Positions 1 to 7,436 of a stretch of 42,771 bases of DNA are shown piece by piece. Made by a program: the position numbers and the translations under genes. The stretch spans positions 1-42,771 of the forward strand of contig NZ_QICL01000035.1 of assembly GCF_003201355.1 (NCBI RefSeq), given 5' to 3'. Position 1 is the stretch's first letter; the number at the start of each line of letters is the position of its first letter. Under the pieces are notes generated by a model, which was not told the DNA's origin, ran no database searches, and saw nothing but the letters and a program-made list of their open reading frames with translations. The stretch is from Indolivaga alginatilytica (GTDB taxonomy: Bacteria > Bacteroidota > Bacteroidia > Bacteroidales > Dysgonomonadaceae).

Positions 1-555
1 CGAAGCAACAAGGTAGCTGTATGTTTAGGATTTCAGGATTTCAGCCAGTTGAACCGTGACTATGGCGATAAGGAAAGCAAGGTCGTAATGAATACAGTCG
101 GCAATATCTTTTCGGGACAGGTGGTAGGAGAGACAGCCAAGACCTTATCCGACCGCTTCGGCAAAGTTTTGCAGAAACGCCAGTCGATGACCATTAATAA
201 GCAGGATAAATCCACTTCGATCAGTACCCAATTAGATAGCCTGATTCCTGCCAGTAAGATCAGTAATCTCACTCAGGGCTTGTTTGTGGGTGCAGTGTCC
301 GATAACTTCGATGAACGGATTGAGCAGAAGATATTCCATGCCGAGATTGTAGTGGACAATGAAAAAGTAGCTGCCGAGGTGAAAGCGTATCAACCGATTC
401 CCATTCTTACCGACTTTATAGATGAAAATGCGATGAACGATCAGATTGAAGAGAACTACAGGCAGATAAAACTCGATACACAACAAATTGTGATAGATGA
501 GATGATACGGATTAAAGGAGATCCGTTATTGAAACATCTGATTAAGGACTGTTAA
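1..555 (+). CDS. mobC: Conjugative coupling protein MobC/TraG type, C-terminal part
   Basis: This is the C-terminal 184 residues of a VirD4/TraG-class coupling ATPase, the inner-membrane protein that brings relaxosome-bound DNA to the type IV secretion channel. The frame is open from base 1, so the gene begins outside the window and the first in-window TTG/Met is not its start. The segment running from VCLGFQDFSQLNRDYG through GNIFSGQVVGETAKTLS and STQLDSLIPASKISNLTQG to VGAVSDNFDE is typical of the distal part of Bacteroidales conjugative-transposon MobC proteins (the post-Walker-B region). The Walker motifs themselves lie upstream and cannot be checked. It ends 25 bases before an inverted-repeat element that seems to mark the border between transfer and cargo genes. 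The family call is firm; the name mobC rests on recalled similarity to CTnDOT-type elements. Confidence 0.88.
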   Translation, partial: RSNKVAVCLGFQDFSQLNRDYGDKESKVVMNTVGNIFSGQVVGETAKTLSDRFGKVLQKRQSMTINKQDKSTSISTQLDSLIPASKISNLTQGLFVGAVSDNFDERIEQKIFHAEIVVDNEKVAAEVKAYQPIPILTDFIDENAMNDQIEENYRQIKLDTQQIVIDEMIRIKGDPLLKHLIKDC

Positions 556-579
556 AGAATAGAAAATAATAGTTTTCTT

Positions 580-773
580 AGAGTCTGTTTAAATTTATCT
601 CATTCAAATTTTTAGGATTATTTTCAGGCTAATTTATTCATTTGAGAAGCGATAATAGCGAGCTATTAGAGCTGAGCAAAGGGGTAAATTAGACAAAAAG
701 AGACTAAAAATGAATGAAGAAACACAAATAATAGCTCTTAAGAAAATATTCGTGAAAAATTTAAACAGACTCT
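580..773. repeat. MITE-like inverted-repeat element, copy 1
   Basis: This roughly 194 bp non-coding element has near-perfect terminal inverted repeats: AGAGTCTGTTTAAATTT at the left and its complement AAATTTAAACAGACTCT at the right. An internal segment with AAATTAGACAAAAAGA is shared with the copies at 3271-3450 and 30872-31052. Flanking CTT and TAA could be part of a short target duplication, but this is not certain. No reading frame inside looks real. It fills the gap between mobC and the reverse-strand gene pair. The parent transposase is not in the window. Confidence 0.75.
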
Positions 774-855
774 TAAAATGTCAGATATATTCTGAAGTGT
801 TATTTATCCGGATACTCTCTCCCTACTGACTTTGTAAGTTAGGAGAGAAACGAAT

Positions 856-1722
856 TTATTTAAAGAAAGGAATAGCCCCCAAGGCAATCGATATCAGTCC
901 TAATCCGGCTCCAATATAAAAAGCCAGCCATGCTATATTAAAAGAGATTTTTGCATTGTCAAATCCAAACTCATTATGAGCTTTCTCTTCAATATATTTA
1001 ATGTTTGCCAGTGCATTTTCTATATTAAAAGCAATTTTGGATAATTGGGATTCTTCTTCCGAATCATTTCCTAAACCGGATTTACATAAGGTATTGTACT
1101 TTGACTTATTTAAGGAATTATAATAAAGTTCTTCGCCTCTAACTTTACAGCAGAAATCACTAAAAGCTTCATGCGAATCTGTAGCTAGTTTATATCTTTT
1201 ATTTGATTCTTTTTTTCTGGAAAGTAATCCTGCATAAGCATTCTGTATTTGACTTAAATAAGCTACGAATTTCTTTTCGTAATTTCTTAAATAATGAATT
1301 AAGGCTTCATTATTTAAAGCTTTAATGTCTGGTCTTATCTTATTTGTATATGCAGCAAGGTGCGTATCTTCATCTTCTCCATGATGTTCATGGGTATGAT
1401 AGAATTCCTTGACTATATGATAAATTGCAAAAGGAAAATCGTCCCCAATAAGAGCTCGGTTTTCCTTTTTATCTTCAATATCATATTCATAAAGAAAAAG
1501 ACCATTATTGCTATAATCTATTCTTTTAAGCAGAATCGAATGGGAATCTGGAGAGTCTGATTTGATAATTATATTTTCGTCTTGATCTAAATCAACAGAT
1601 ATGTTGTGTGGTATATTGTCAATATCTGAAATATTAACATTCTTTATTATTGTAACATCGGGCTTACGCAAAGGTTTTTTATGGAATACTGTTGGTATCC
1701 ATAAAACGCAGTAGTATTTCAT
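856..1722 (-). CDS. Uncharacterised protein with C-terminal membrane anchor
   Basis: I do not recognise this 288-residue protein. The N-terminal half is polar and rich in beta-prone stretches. A His/Asp/Glu cluster (HTHEHHGEDEDTH, near residues 113-125) could bind metal. Residues about 130-250 look helical and may form a coiled coil. A single hydrophobic segment near residues 264-286 (IAWLAFYIGAGLGLISIALG) ends just before the C-terminus, which suggests a tail-anchored inner-membrane protein with most of its mass in the cytoplasm. It starts 7 bases after the stop of the small protein at 1730-2005, so the two are almost certainly co-transcribed. The AT-rich composition and position beside an ICE boundary suggest acquired cargo. 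A defence or toxin role is possible, but nothing in the sequence proves it. Confidence 0.7.
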   Translation of the reverse strand: MKYYCVLWIPTVFHKKPLRKPDVTIIKNVNISDIDNIPHNISVDLDQDENIIIKSDSPDSHSILLKRIDYSNNGLFLYEYDIEDKKENRALIGDDFPFAIYHIVKEFYHTHEHHGEDEDTHLAAYTNKIRPDIKALNNEALIHYLRNYEKKFVAYLSQIQNAYAGLLSRKKESNKRYKLATDSHEAFSDFCCKVRGEELYYNSLNKSKYNTLCKSGLGNDSEEESQLSKIAFNIENALANIKYIEEKAHNEFGFDNAKISFNIAWLAFYIGAGLGLISIALGAIPFFK

Positions 1723-1729
1723 AAATGAA

Positions 1730-2005
1730 TCAGAATCTTAAAACATAATGACAGAAGTAGCCTTTTATTTTTTGGACAAGAGTAGGCTCTCCATAAATTG
1801 ATTTAAAAAATGAATTCGCAGATGGTACTGCTTTCCATGTTGCTTGTGTATCGGCGGTTATACCTCTTTTGATAAAACCAACCAATTCAAATTCACGAAC
1901 AACATCAGATCCTAATTCATTGATAAGAGTATCTATTGAGCCACTTTTCCGATTGCAGATATACCCCAATGCTTCCTGTTGATTCTTTTTGTTTTTTTCT
2001 GACAT
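1730..2005 (-). CDS. Small winged-helix-like protein
   Basis: This 91-residue protein is the first gene of the minus-strand pair with 856-1722, separated by 7 bases. The pattern ALGYICNRKSGSIDTLINELG, then VVREFELVGFIKRG and a TQATWKAV strand, resembles a small winged helix-turn-helix: three helices followed by a beta wing. The fold is inferred by eye only. It could be a DNA-binding regulator of the pair or a protein-interaction module for its partner. No enzymatic motif is visible. Confidence 0.6.
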   Translation of the reverse strand: MSEKNKKNQQEALGYICNRKSGSIDTLINELGSDVVREFELVGFIKRGITADTQATWKAVPSANSFFKSIYGEPTLVQKIKGYFCHYVLRF

Positions 2006-2347
2006 GACTTTAGTATTGTTTCCCTCAAATAAAGCGTAGACTTAATAATTAGGAATATTACTATTATTAAAACCGATTGAACTTCATGTACTCAATTTGT
2101 CGTACTAATTGATTCTATATCACAAATATAAGAAATAATCTGACAACTTGTATTTTTATAGTTAAATTTAGTTAATATAAACGATAGATTATCCAATGTA
2201 TTGAAATGCAATAGATAGATAAAGGTAGAATTATTTATTGGTATTAAAATACCTTTTTTTAGTTTAGAATGAATTTAAATTAGTTTGATCATGAATTTAT
2301 ATTTCATACTTCTTTGCACAGTGTAAGGTCTATCTTTGTTGTACATC
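2006..2347. other. AT-rich intergenic stretch without a gene
   Basis: The stretch is AT-rich and has stops in all frames. It should hold the promoter of the minus-strand pair ending at 2005, but I see no convincing Bacteroidota promoter for it. A TATCTTTG at 2331-2338 matches the -7 consensus on the plus strand but lacks a properly spaced -33 TTTG. Confidence 0.5.
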
Positions 2348-2352
2348 TGAAT

Positions 2353-2395
2353 AACAACAAAGGGAGTACAACTCCTATACACTCCCTTTGTCGTT
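2353..2395 (-). terminator. Hairpin terminator of the S24-like repressor gene
   Basis: The arms AACAACAAAGGGAGT (2353-2367) and ACTCCCTTTGTCGTT (2381-2395) pair at 14 of 15 positions around a 13-base loop. The structure lies just 3' of the reverse-strand repressor gene. Either strand ends in A/T-rich sequence, so it may act in both directions. Confidence 0.65.
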
Positions 2396-2425
2396 TTATA
2401 TTGACTATAATCTATTATATTACAT

Positions 2426-3148
2426 TCAGCCAAGCATCCTTACCCGTGTTACCGATACCACAACCGCCCAGTCAAGCACTTCCTCATAAGGCATATCATA
2501 CGGCATAAACCCTTCCTTCTCATTATAGGAAACACAGGTAATATACCCCTCTTGCGACGACGGAATTACTTTTTGGATAATACAGCCTTGCAAGGTTATC
2601 AGCACATATATTTCTCCCCAACGCAGGTGTGAGCGGCTTTGCCTAAGTTTACAGGCGATAATATCCCCGTTATAAATACTTAAGTCGGGATGATCAGGGT
2701 CGATCATGTTACGTCCGGCTTGTCGGAACGAAAAATCATAATCACGTATAAAAGGCAAAGCTATCTTATCCTTTTTAAAAGCATTGAGAGCCAGAGCAAA
2801 ACCATTCTTAGTCAGCGGCACAGCCTGCAAAGTATCAAAAAACGGAAGAACTTCCAATGGCTTTATTTGGTAAGAGGGGTTATCTTCAGCGACTACAGAT
2901 AGCGGGTTACTGATGGGTTTATCATATAATTTATACATCGAACCCTTTCCCGTAACAAACCATTCTGCGTTGATAATCTTTACCGAACTGATAATCTTAT
3001 CCGCCACCTCAAAAGAAGGGCTGCTCTGCCGTTTGCCCACAATATGGGCAATTACCGAAGGAGACACACCTACGGCAGTCGAGAAAGCCCTGTCATTGCC
3101 TTCAAACAATTCCTCTATTATTCTTTTTATACGCTGATTTATAGACAT
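2426..3148 (-). CDS. CI/S24-like repressor lacking the catalytic serine
   Basis: This 240-residue protein has an N-terminal helix-turn-helix (residues about 3-60, with FSTAVGVSPSVIAHIVGKRQ as the recognition region) and a C-terminal S24/LexA-like fold (about 97-232). In CI/LexA relatives the nucleophile sits in a G-D-S-M motif before an N/D-G-D turn. Here the equivalent is GRNMIDPDHPDLSIYNGD, with Asn147 in place of Ser. The general-base lysine appears kept (Lys193 in IIQKV). Self-cleavage is therefore unlikely, and it may be a non-inducible or ligand-relieved repressor. The start at 3148 (MSINQRIKRI) is preferred over an upstream ATG at 3202, which would add a non-homologous hydrophobic extension and overlap the operator-like palindromes. 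It is probably autoregulated (see 3203-3253). Its target may be the neighbouring cargo or ICE genes. Confidence 0.82.
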   Translation of the reverse strand: MSINQRIKRIIEELFEGNDRAFSTAVGVSPSVIAHIVGKRQSSPSFEVADKIISSVKIINAEWFVTGKGSMYKLYDKPISNPLSVVAEDNPSYQIKPLEVLPFFDTLQAVPLTKNGFALALNAFKKDKIALPFIRDYDFSFRQAGRNMIDPDHPDLSIYNGDIIACKLRQSRSHLRWGEIYVLITLQGCIIQKVIPSSQEGYITCVSYNEKEGFMPYDMPYEEVLDWAVVVSVTRVRMLG

Positions 3149-3202
3149 TCTAAAAAAACTTAGGAGTACACGAAAAATAATTGCATATTTATTTGCATTC
3201 AT

Positions 3203-3253
3203 TTACAACTGTAACTACATTTGCAAATGTAAATAATTATATAATCTTGTAAA
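3203..3253 (-). promoter_or_regulatory. Promoter and palindromic operators of the S24-like repressor
   Basis: Read on the minus strand there is TTTA (3250-3253), an 18-base spacer and TACATTTG (3224-3231), a good match to the Bacteroidota TTTG/TAnnTTTG promoter. A perfect 16-base palindrome TACATTTGCAAATGTA (3216-3231) covers the -7 box, and a second dyad TTACA-AC-TGTAA lies at 3203-3214. Both are well placed for autorepression by the adjacent repressor. Confidence 0.6.
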
Positions 3254-3270
3254 GGTAACTGTTTTTTTTT

Positions 3271-3450
3271 GAGTCTGTTTAAAATTTACTCATTCAAATT
3301 ATCAGGGCTAATTTCAGGCTATTTTTTCATTTATGAAACAATAATAGCGGGCTGTTAGAGTCGGGCAAAGGGAAAAATTAGACAAAAAAGATGGAAGAAA
3401 CGCAGAAAAGAGCTCTGAAGAAAGTATTCGCGAAAATTTTTAACAGACTC
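3271..3450. repeat. MITE-like inverted-repeat element, copy 2
   Basis: This is a 180 bp copy of the element at 580-773. The ends are GAGTCTGTTTAAAATTT and AAAATTTTTAACAGACTC, and the interior shares GGGCTAATTTCAGGCTA-type sequence and AAATTAGACAAAAAAGA. I see no clear target-site duplication. It separates the repressor from the fimbrial regulatory genes. Confidence 0.72.
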
Positions 3451-3611
3451 AGAGTTGCGGAAAACATTAAAAATATTAAAAAAATGATATATATTTGTCA
3501 ACATTTTATTAGGAAGAACATTATGTTCACAAAAGTCTCGCAACGAAAACTGTCAATTTTCAAAACCATCGGGACAACAGATTTAAAATTCATTCTATAC
3601 ATAAAAGTATG

Positions 3612-3686
3612 GCGTGGAGTTACCTGTTTTGATGGTTAGGTATGACAGTGCCTCGTTACGGAACAGTGTGGCTTCCACGCTTTTTT
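3612..3686 (+). ncRNA. Candidate structured RNA ending in a U-run
   Basis: A stem made by GCGTGGA (3612-3618) and TCCACGC (3674-3680) closes a roughly 55-base loop that contains a smaller ACCT/AGGT pairing, and TTTTTT follows at once. This looks like an intrinsically terminated small RNA or the end of an attenuated leader. It lies about 155 bases upstream of the ECF sigma gene, in otherwise gene-free DNA (3451-3839). I cannot match it to a named RNA family. Confidence 0.3.
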
Positions 3687-3839
3687 GATTCCGGGGTAAC
3701 AAATCGTTATGACTGTAGGTTATTATTGCTTCAGTGTAAAATACATACAAATAACCAACAGGAAAGAAACCCTATATTCTAATTGTACAAAAGAGTAATT
3801 ATTGCCTGCTATTATGGAACATGTTAAACAAATAATCTT

Positions 3840-4526
3840 ATGAAACAGTCTATCAGAGATGAAATAGTACTAATCGAAGCATTACATCGGGGAAGCCAGA
3901 GATCCTTCGAACAGCTTTACGCTAACTATACTGATTTTGTTTATAAAAGTATTGACCGGATTATTCGTTCCAAAGATGATGCATACGAACTGACAAACGA
4001 TATCTTTATGAAAGTCTGGCATAACCGGGATAAGATCGACAGTAGTCAGCCCATGAAAAATTATCTCCTTTTGCTGGCACAACGTGAAGCGTATAATTTT
4101 CTGAATAGTAAATCCGCAGGAAAAACCAATGCCAATATTCGTATGGATGATTATCTGACCGAGCTTTCGGAATTTATCGACTTGACGGATAGCGAAAATA
4201 CCCTGTATGCAAAAGAACTGGCTATGACCATCCGCTTAGTCGTAGACCGTATGCCTGCACAACGAAGAATTATTTTCGAACAAAGCCGGTATGAAGGGCT
4301 GTCAAATATGCAAATAGCTCTCAATATGGACTTAAGCATTAAGACAATTGAAACGCATATCAGTGCCGCTCTAAGGGATCTCAAAAGAGTTGTCCTTGCA
4401 TTTTGCATTCTATACAGCTCGGCTCATTTCTTAAAAGCAGCCAGTGATATAAGGGACTTTAATAATCAACCGTCAATAAATATTATTCAGGCTTTTGAAG
4501 GGAAAGAAGAGGAAAAACCATCCTGA
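3840..4526 (+). CDS. ECF RNA polymerase sigma factor (Bacteroides expansion family type)
   Basis: A 228-residue sigma-70-like factor of the extracytoplasmic-function class. Region 2 spans about residues 23-66 (FEQLYANYTDFVYKSI ... NDIFMKVWHNRDKI). Region 4 spans about 138-185, with MPAQRRIIFEQSRYEGLS and the recognition helix MQIALNMDLSIKTIETHIS. Both are characteristic of factors that act with FecR-type anti-sigmas. A hydrophobic C-terminal stretch (VVLAFCILYSSAHFL) extends past region 4 and is unusual; it might touch the membrane or the anti-sigma. The FecR gene follows at 4807 and the fimbrial genes after that, so the likely regulon is the downstream pilus operon. The ATG at 3840 gives the normal family length. 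Confidence 0.88.
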   Translation: MKQSIRDEIVLIEALHRGSQRSFEQLYANYTDFVYKSIDRIIRSKDDAYELTNDIFMKVWHNRDKIDSSQPMKNYLLLLAQREAYNFLNSKSAGKTNANIRMDDYLTELSEFIDLTDSENTLYAKELAMTIRLVVDRMPAQRRIIFEQSRYEGLSNMQIALNMDLSIKTIETHISAALRDLKRVVLAFCILYSSAHFLKAASDIRDFNNQPSINIIQAFEGKEEEKPS

Positions 4527-4806
4527 TTATGTTAAATAAATGTTAAATAAAGATTTTAACTAAGGGTTAAGCCAAAAAATCTTGTGAGTATATGTAGAGG
4601 GTAATTCTTCGAACAACGAAAAATAAAAAGAGTTTACAAAAAAGGATTCAATACGACAAATAAATGCAACTAAGAAAAAAGCAAGTACTGACAACTACTT
4701 TTTCGGAAATCAGATCGTTTTCCGTAACAAGCTTTATTGCATTTAATAAATTCATTGCTGGTTACTCAACACGCACACTAACACTATAAATAAAGTACCG
4801 GGTAAA
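4527..4806. other. Intergenic gap between sigma factor and FecR genes
   Basis: No gene is visible. The 280-base spacing is wide for a co-transcribed sigma/anti-sigma pair, so the fecR-like gene may have its own promoter, perhaps one read by the upstream sigma factor. I see no strong terminator. Confidence 0.45.
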
Positions 4807-5925
4807 ATGAAAAAAGAACAAACAGACATACTAAGGAACAGCCCGGGTTATAAAATAATCTATAACCTGCTTAAAGAATATATGGATTATCCGCATTCCG
4901 TTGAATTGGAAGCTCAGATTCAAAACTGGCTCATTAATGACGAGCACCACGAAGTAAAAAATTTGGCGTTGAATGACCTTCTTCTGGAAATAGAATTTAC
5001 GAAAAAAAACGTGAGTGAATTAAACGGTAAGCAGAAAGAAAATCTGGAATTACTTAAACGAAACCTAAACTTTGAATCGAATAAGGAAGATTATCTGGAA
5101 TTACTCATTCAGGAACAAGGCACTAAGAGAACAAAGCGAATCCGTTTACGCAATTATTTGTTCAGGGCGGCTGCTGTTTTATTACCGATCATTGCATTTG
5201 CAGGTTGGTACTTAAGCATACAAAATAATCTCGATTCCGTAACCCTTGCTCAGACCGAACAAATCGAGCAGGTAGGATCTCTTGAGATCTCCACTCCTAA
5301 GGGGCAGTTCAAGGAGCAGGAACTGTCCGATGGTAGCCATGTCGTACTCAATGCCGGTAGTAAGCTCACTTACAGCAATAACAAACAGGCTGGATCCCGC
5401 AAAGTAACACTGGTAGGAGAAGCCTATTTTTCGGTATCAAAAGTAGAAGAAAAGACTTTTGTCGTGCAGACAGAATATCTCAATGTAAAAGTATTGGGAA
5501 CCAAATTCGACGTAAAAGCATATCCCGAAGAGAATAAAACAGTAGTAACGCTCAACGAAGGTAAAATAGAAGTAGAAACAATAAACAAGGAGATTTTCAA
5601 TATCGAGCCCGGACAACAACTCGTGTACGACAAAAATACCGGAGAGGTAAAGATAAAATCCGTAGCCGCCGCCGAATCCTCTGCCTGGAAAGACGGACAC
5701 CTGTATTTCGAAGATGCGACTATCAACGAGATTATCCGCGAACTGGAACGTACAGACGGAGTCAGCTTTGTCTTTGAGACTCCACTGCCCGACAAAGAAC
5801 ACTATTCGCTGAAATTTACAGGTAATGAAAGCCTGAACCAAAAGATGAGTGTCCTCAAAGACTTAATAGGTGGATTCTCGTATACAATAGAAAATAATAA
5901 AGTAATAATAGTACAGGATAAATAA
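4807..5925 (+). CDS. FecR-family transmembrane anti-sigma factor
   Basis: A 372-residue FecR-type regulator. A cytoplasmic N-terminal part (about 1-110) would bind the sigma factor. One membrane span (about 117-137, LFRAAAVLLPIIAFAGWYL) follows. The periplasmic FecR domain (about 157-270) contains ISTPKGQFKEQELSDGSHVVLNAGSKL and VKVLGTKFDVKAYPEENKTVVTLNEGKIEV. The C-terminal domain (about 290-372) resembles the secretin/TonB short domain found at the end of many Bacteroidota FecR proteins (DATINEIIRELERTDGVSF). In known systems FecR touches an STN domain of an outer-membrane transducer. Here the next gene encodes an STN-bearing DUF3575 protein rather than a TonB-dependent receptor. Confidence 0.9.
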   Translation: MKKEQTDILRNSPGYKIIYNLLKEYMDYPHSVELEAQIQNWLINDEHHEVKNLALNDLLLEIEFTKKNVSELNGKQKENLELLKRNLNFESNKEDYLELLIQEQGTKRTKRIRLRNYLFRAAAVLLPIIAFAGWYLSIQNNLDSVTLAQTEQIEQVGSLEISTPKGQFKEQELSDGSHVVLNAGSKLTYSNNKQAGSRKVTLVGEAYFSVSKVEEKTFVVQTEYLNVKVLGTKFDVKAYPEENKTVVTLNEGKIEVETINKEIFNIEPGQQLVYDKNTGEVKIKSVAAAESSAWKDGHLYFEDATINEIIRELERTDGVSFVFETPLPDKEHYSLKFTGNESLNQKMSVLKDLIGGFSYTIENNKVIIVQDK

Positions 5926-5949
5926 TCGAATTAAAAAAGAGACATAAAA

Positions 5950-5991
5950 AAAACCGGAGGACTAGACTTGAGACCCTTTCCACCCGGTTTT
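5950..5991 (+). terminator. Hairpin between anti-sigma and transducer genes
   Basis: AAAACCGG (5950-5957) pairs with CCGGTTTT (5984-5991) around a 26-base loop, 25 bases after the FecR stop. It could end or attenuate the regulatory transcript before the structural pilus genes. Confidence 0.5.
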
Positions 5992-6064
5992 ATATAGTCA
6001 ATAATTAAAACATGGATTGTATTCATTAAAGATGATCCAATGTTTTAAAAACAAAATATTAACA

Positions 6065-7330
6065 ATGCAAAGTTATAAAAAAAATCAAAATCCCCAAATT
6101 TTATGGAGCTGTAAAAGCGGCAGGATATTCCTGTGCTTGCTACTGCTTTCCTTATCGATAGTCACGGTATCTGCACAGAAACAGACTATTACATTTGAGG
6201 ATACCAAGCTAACCATCGGTAAAGTCTTTCAAACAATTGAGCAACAGACAGACTTCAATATCGCCTACAACCGCAGTAAACTCAATGTTTCGAAAGAGAT
6301 ACAACTGAGCAAAAAAACAGCACCGCTCAACGAAATACTGCTTGAGTCGCTTGCAGGTACAGACCACACCTACAAGATAAACGGCAAACATATTGTCATC
6401 ACCGCAAAAAGCGGAAAAGACAAACTCCTAACCCAGACCCTCAGAGGAACAGTGTTGGACGACGAAACAGGCAAGCCCGTTGCCTTGGCCGACGTAGCCG
6501 TAGCCGGAAAAACCGACCTGAAGACAAAAACCGATGAGCAAGGGCATTTTTCCATCGAAAATATTCCACTCGGTTCACAAACTGTCGCTATTACGGTCGA
6601 TGGTTACAAATCCCGTGAACGGGGAGCAGAGCTTACCGCAAGCAAACCTGCCGATATGCAGATTATGCTCAAAGCAACAGAAGCAGCCGAACCCGCAACC
6701 CGCATCGAAGAAGCGATGCCGGTTACAACCGACAACGATGCCCAACAGGAAATCCCTGCGGACACCATCCGTCAGGAGATAATCCCTGTCATCCGAACAA
6801 TAGAACCCGAAATGCTTCCGCTAAAAAAGCATCCCGTTTTTGCACAAAAAACCAATCTCCTATACTGGGCTACAACCACAATCAATTTTGGAGCAGAAGT
6901 GTACCTTGCCAAAAAATGGACAGCCGAAGCCTCAATAGGATACAACCCGTGGGAACTGTCGGGCAGAAGCTCCTTGCGTCACTGGCTCGTACAACCTGAG
7001 CTTCGTTACTGGACGTGCCAATCTTTCGAAGGACACTTCTTCGGCTTGCATGGGCTATACGGCAAATTCAATGTAGGAGATATACCGCTCATAAACGCAC
7101 TCAAAGACTATACCTACAGAGGCAATATGTACGGAGCAGGATTATCCTACGGCTATCATTTCCCACTCAAAGGCAAATGGGGACTGGAACTCACATTAGG
7201 ACTCGGATACGTGCACCTCGACTATGACAAATACTCCTGTAAGGACTGTCTCGAATTAGAAGGTAGCTACAAGCGAAACTATTGGGGGCCCACCAAAGCA
7301 GGTATATCACTCATCTACCTACTCGAATAA
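6065..7330 (+). CDS. STN-carboxypeptidase-like-DUF3575 outer-membrane transducer
   Basis: A 421-residue exported protein with three recognisable parts. After a signal peptide (about 1-38, core IFLCLLLLSLSIVTVSA) comes a secretin/TonB short N-terminal (STN) domain at about 41-113 (FEDTKLTIGKVFQTIEQQ ... FNIAYNRSKL ... HIVIT). A carboxypeptidase-regulatory-like beta domain follows at about 126-203 (LRGTVLDDETGKPVALADV ... GHFSIENIPLG). A DUF3575 outer-membrane barrel makes up the rest (about 258-421, from FAQKTNLLYWATTTINFG to GPTKAGISLIYLLE). STN domains signal to FecR in TonB-linked regulation, so a barrel with an STN next to sigma and FecR suggests surface signalling to the pilus genes. In-frame upstream starts exist at 6032 (ATG) and 6017 (TTG); 6065 gives the most normal signal peptide and an A-rich upstream region. 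Confidence 0.85.
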   Translation: MQSYKKNQNPQILWSCKSGRIFLCLLLLSLSIVTVSAQKQTITFEDTKLTIGKVFQTIEQQTDFNIAYNRSKLNVSKEIQLSKKTAPLNEILLESLAGTDHTYKINGKHIVITAKSGKDKLLTQTLRGTVLDDETGKPVALADVAVAGKTDLKTKTDEQGHFSIENIPLGSQTVAITVDGYKSRERGAELTASKPADMQIMLKATEAAEPATRIEEAMPVTTDNDAQQEIPADTIRQEIIPVIRTIEPEMLPLKKHPVFAQKTNLLYWATTTINFGAEVYLAKKWTAEASIGYNPWELSGRSSLRHWLVQPELRYWTCQSFEGHFFGLHGLYGKFNVGDIPLINALKDYTYRGNMYGAGLSYGYHFPLKGKWGLELTLGLGYVHLDYDKYSCKDCLELEGSYKRNYWGPTKAGISLIYLLE

Positions 7331-7340
7331 AAAGAACGAC

Positions 7341-7385
7341 AACCCGTAACCCGTACCCGTAACTTGTAACTTGTAACTTGTAACT
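7341..7385. repeat. Heptamer tandem repeats (GTAACTT/GTAACCC type)
   Basis: Imperfect 7-base units of the TTGTAAC type sit between two pilus genes. Related heptamers occur at 8988-9032, 10215-10250, 13711-13782, 39486-39512 and 39703-39741. Such arrays are common in Bacteroidota intergenic DNA and no function is claimed. Confidence 0.6.
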
Positions 7386-7436
7386 AATTTTAACATCCCT
7401 CTCGTGGGGTAAGGGGCATCCTAAATTAAAAAAGAT

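Noticed and set aside
2331-2338. A TATCTTTG box as promoter for a small RNA
   Set aside because: No -33 TTTG at the right spacing, and the terminator downstream is better explained by the reverse-strand repressor gene.
2314-2508. A 64-codon plus-strand frame near the repressor terminator
   Set aside because: It runs through the terminator hairpin and the antisense of the repressor end, and has no protein-like pattern.
3391-3639. An 82-codon plus-strand frame before the sigma gene
   Set aside because: It begins inside a MITE copy and crosses the candidate small RNA; its composition is that of AT-rich non-coding DNA.
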